From contig JAFAMS010000351.1 of assembly GCA_019233165.1 (NCBI GenBank), positions 1-5,901 on the forward strand: a stretch of 5,901 nucleotides of DNA. The letters run 5' to 3'. The stretch comes from Vulcanimicrobiota bacterium (GTDB taxonomy: Bacteria; Vulcanimicrobiota; Vulcanimicrobiia; Vulcanimicrobiales; Vulcanimicrobiaceae). The position numbers and the translations under genes were made by a program. Under the pieces are notes generated by a model. The model worked only from the letters and a program-made list of their open reading frames with translations, had not been told where the DNA came from and searched no databases. Numbering within the stretch: position 1 is the first letter of the stretch; each line of letters begins with the position of its first letter. Below are positions 5,503-5,901 of this stretch, in pieces.

Positions 5503-5901
5503 ATGAGCCATCTGCTCGAGCGACGTTTCGTCCAGTGCCCGTTCAGCCGCGCCGAGGGGTACCTCGCGGAATCGCTCAGCGCCGCGTCGGAATCCGGCCA
5601 CCCCGAGACCATTCGGCTTCACGTGACGTTTCGCGAGATCAACCTCGAAAAGGACGTGCTCGTCAGCTACGCGCCCGGCCAAGATCCGATGCATCTCGAG
5701 CACCCGTGGAAGATCACGTGGGTGCCGGCGGGCGGCGGGCCGTACCCGGACTTGAACGGAACGCTGACCGTGCGTGCCGCCGAGGATTACTCGAGCTGTA
5801 ACCTCGAGCTCGAAGGCGATTACGAGCCGCCGCTCGGTGCGCCCGGACAGGTCTTCGATGCGCTCGTCGGGCGTAGGATCGCGACGAACACCGCTCAGAT
5901 T
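5503..5901 (+). CDS. Unrecognised conserved-looking protein, possibly SRPBCC/START-like, 3' end cut off
   Basis: The frame is open from the ATG at 5503 to the right edge (133 residues, no stop) and has a good ribosome binding site. Codon use matches its neighbours. The N-terminus (MSHLLERRFVQCPFSRAEGYL) has no signal peptide. Alternating strand-like segments follow: IRLHVTFREI at 37-46, DVLVSYAP at 51-58, WKITWVPAGG at 69-78, LNGTLTVRAAED at 84-95 and SCNLELEGDYEPPLG at 98-112. Then comes a helix-like GQVFDALVGRRIATNTAQI at 115-133. A beta-sheet ending in a Y-x-P-P-L-G turn followed by a long C-terminal helix with G-R-R-I-A is the look of SRPBCC/START-like lipid- or ligand-binding folds. I know this only as a pattern and not as a named family, so no function is claimed. 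The gene is divergent from the PilZ operon and shares its control region, so co-regulation is possible. Confidence 0.75.
   Translation, partial: MSHLLERRFVQCPFSRAEGYLAESLSAASESGHPETIRLHVTFREINLEKDVLVSYAPGQDPMHLEHPWKITWVPAGGGPYPDLNGTLTVRAAEDYSSCNLELEGDYEPPLGAPGQVFDALVGRRIATNTAQI

Noticed and set aside
5338..5703. 121-residue minus-strand frame that could be an upstream gene of the PilZ operon
   Set aside because: It lies opposite the plus-strand gene, which has a good ribosome binding site and sensible strand/helix pattern; this frame shows no motif.
1..5901. CRISPR array, insertion sequence or prophage remnants
   Set aside because: No spaced repeats, transposase motifs, terminal inverted repeats or phage-like genes were seen, and coding density and codon style are uniform.

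Overview
The window is about 63-65% GC by eye and almost fully coding. Five genes lie head-to-tail on the minus strand and fill positions 1-5341. One gene runs the other way from 5503 off the right edge. The codon use (third-position G/C), the PilZ domains and the exported solute-binding protein fit a high-GC bacterium. The style of the proteins faintly recalls uncultured groups such as Eremiobacterota/Vulcanimicrobiota, but that is an impression and not a taxonomic call.

Minus-strand order (transcription right to left): (1) a two-PilZ-domain protein, 4091-5341, with a TTG start and a canonical c-di-GMP motif only in its second domain; (2) a small GNAT acetyltransferase, 3638-4090, in the same reading frame as the PilZ gene and separated from it by a single TAA codon; (3) a fused two-domain ABC importer permease of the nitrate/sulfonate/bicarbonate class, 1873-3603; (4) its ATPase with a C-terminal AAA-associated domain, 509-1876, joined to the permease gene by an ATGA stop/start overlap; (5) the first 180 residues of a TRAP-family (DctP-like) solute-binding protein, 1-540, whose start lies 32 nt inside the ATPase gene. 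The junctions (0, 34, -4 and -32 nt) suggest one transcript.

Positions 5342-5502 form a divergent control region. It holds short CGGAACGT-type direct repeats and, on the plus strand, several competing GC-rich stems ending at a clear ribosome binding site. It leads into a plus-strand gene (5503 onward, incomplete) for an unrecognised protein whose C-terminal part resembles SRPBCC/START-like small proteins.

Working model (inference): the ABC permease and ATPase form an importer with no ABC-type binding protein in view. A TRAP-type binding protein is translationally linked to it, and the PilZ and GNAT proteins at the head of the operon may add c-di-GMP- and acetyl-CoA-linked control. The most unusual points are the ABC/TRAP combination and the PilZ-TAA-GNAT junction, where the acetyltransferase has no ATG, GTG or TTG start that would keep its whole domain.
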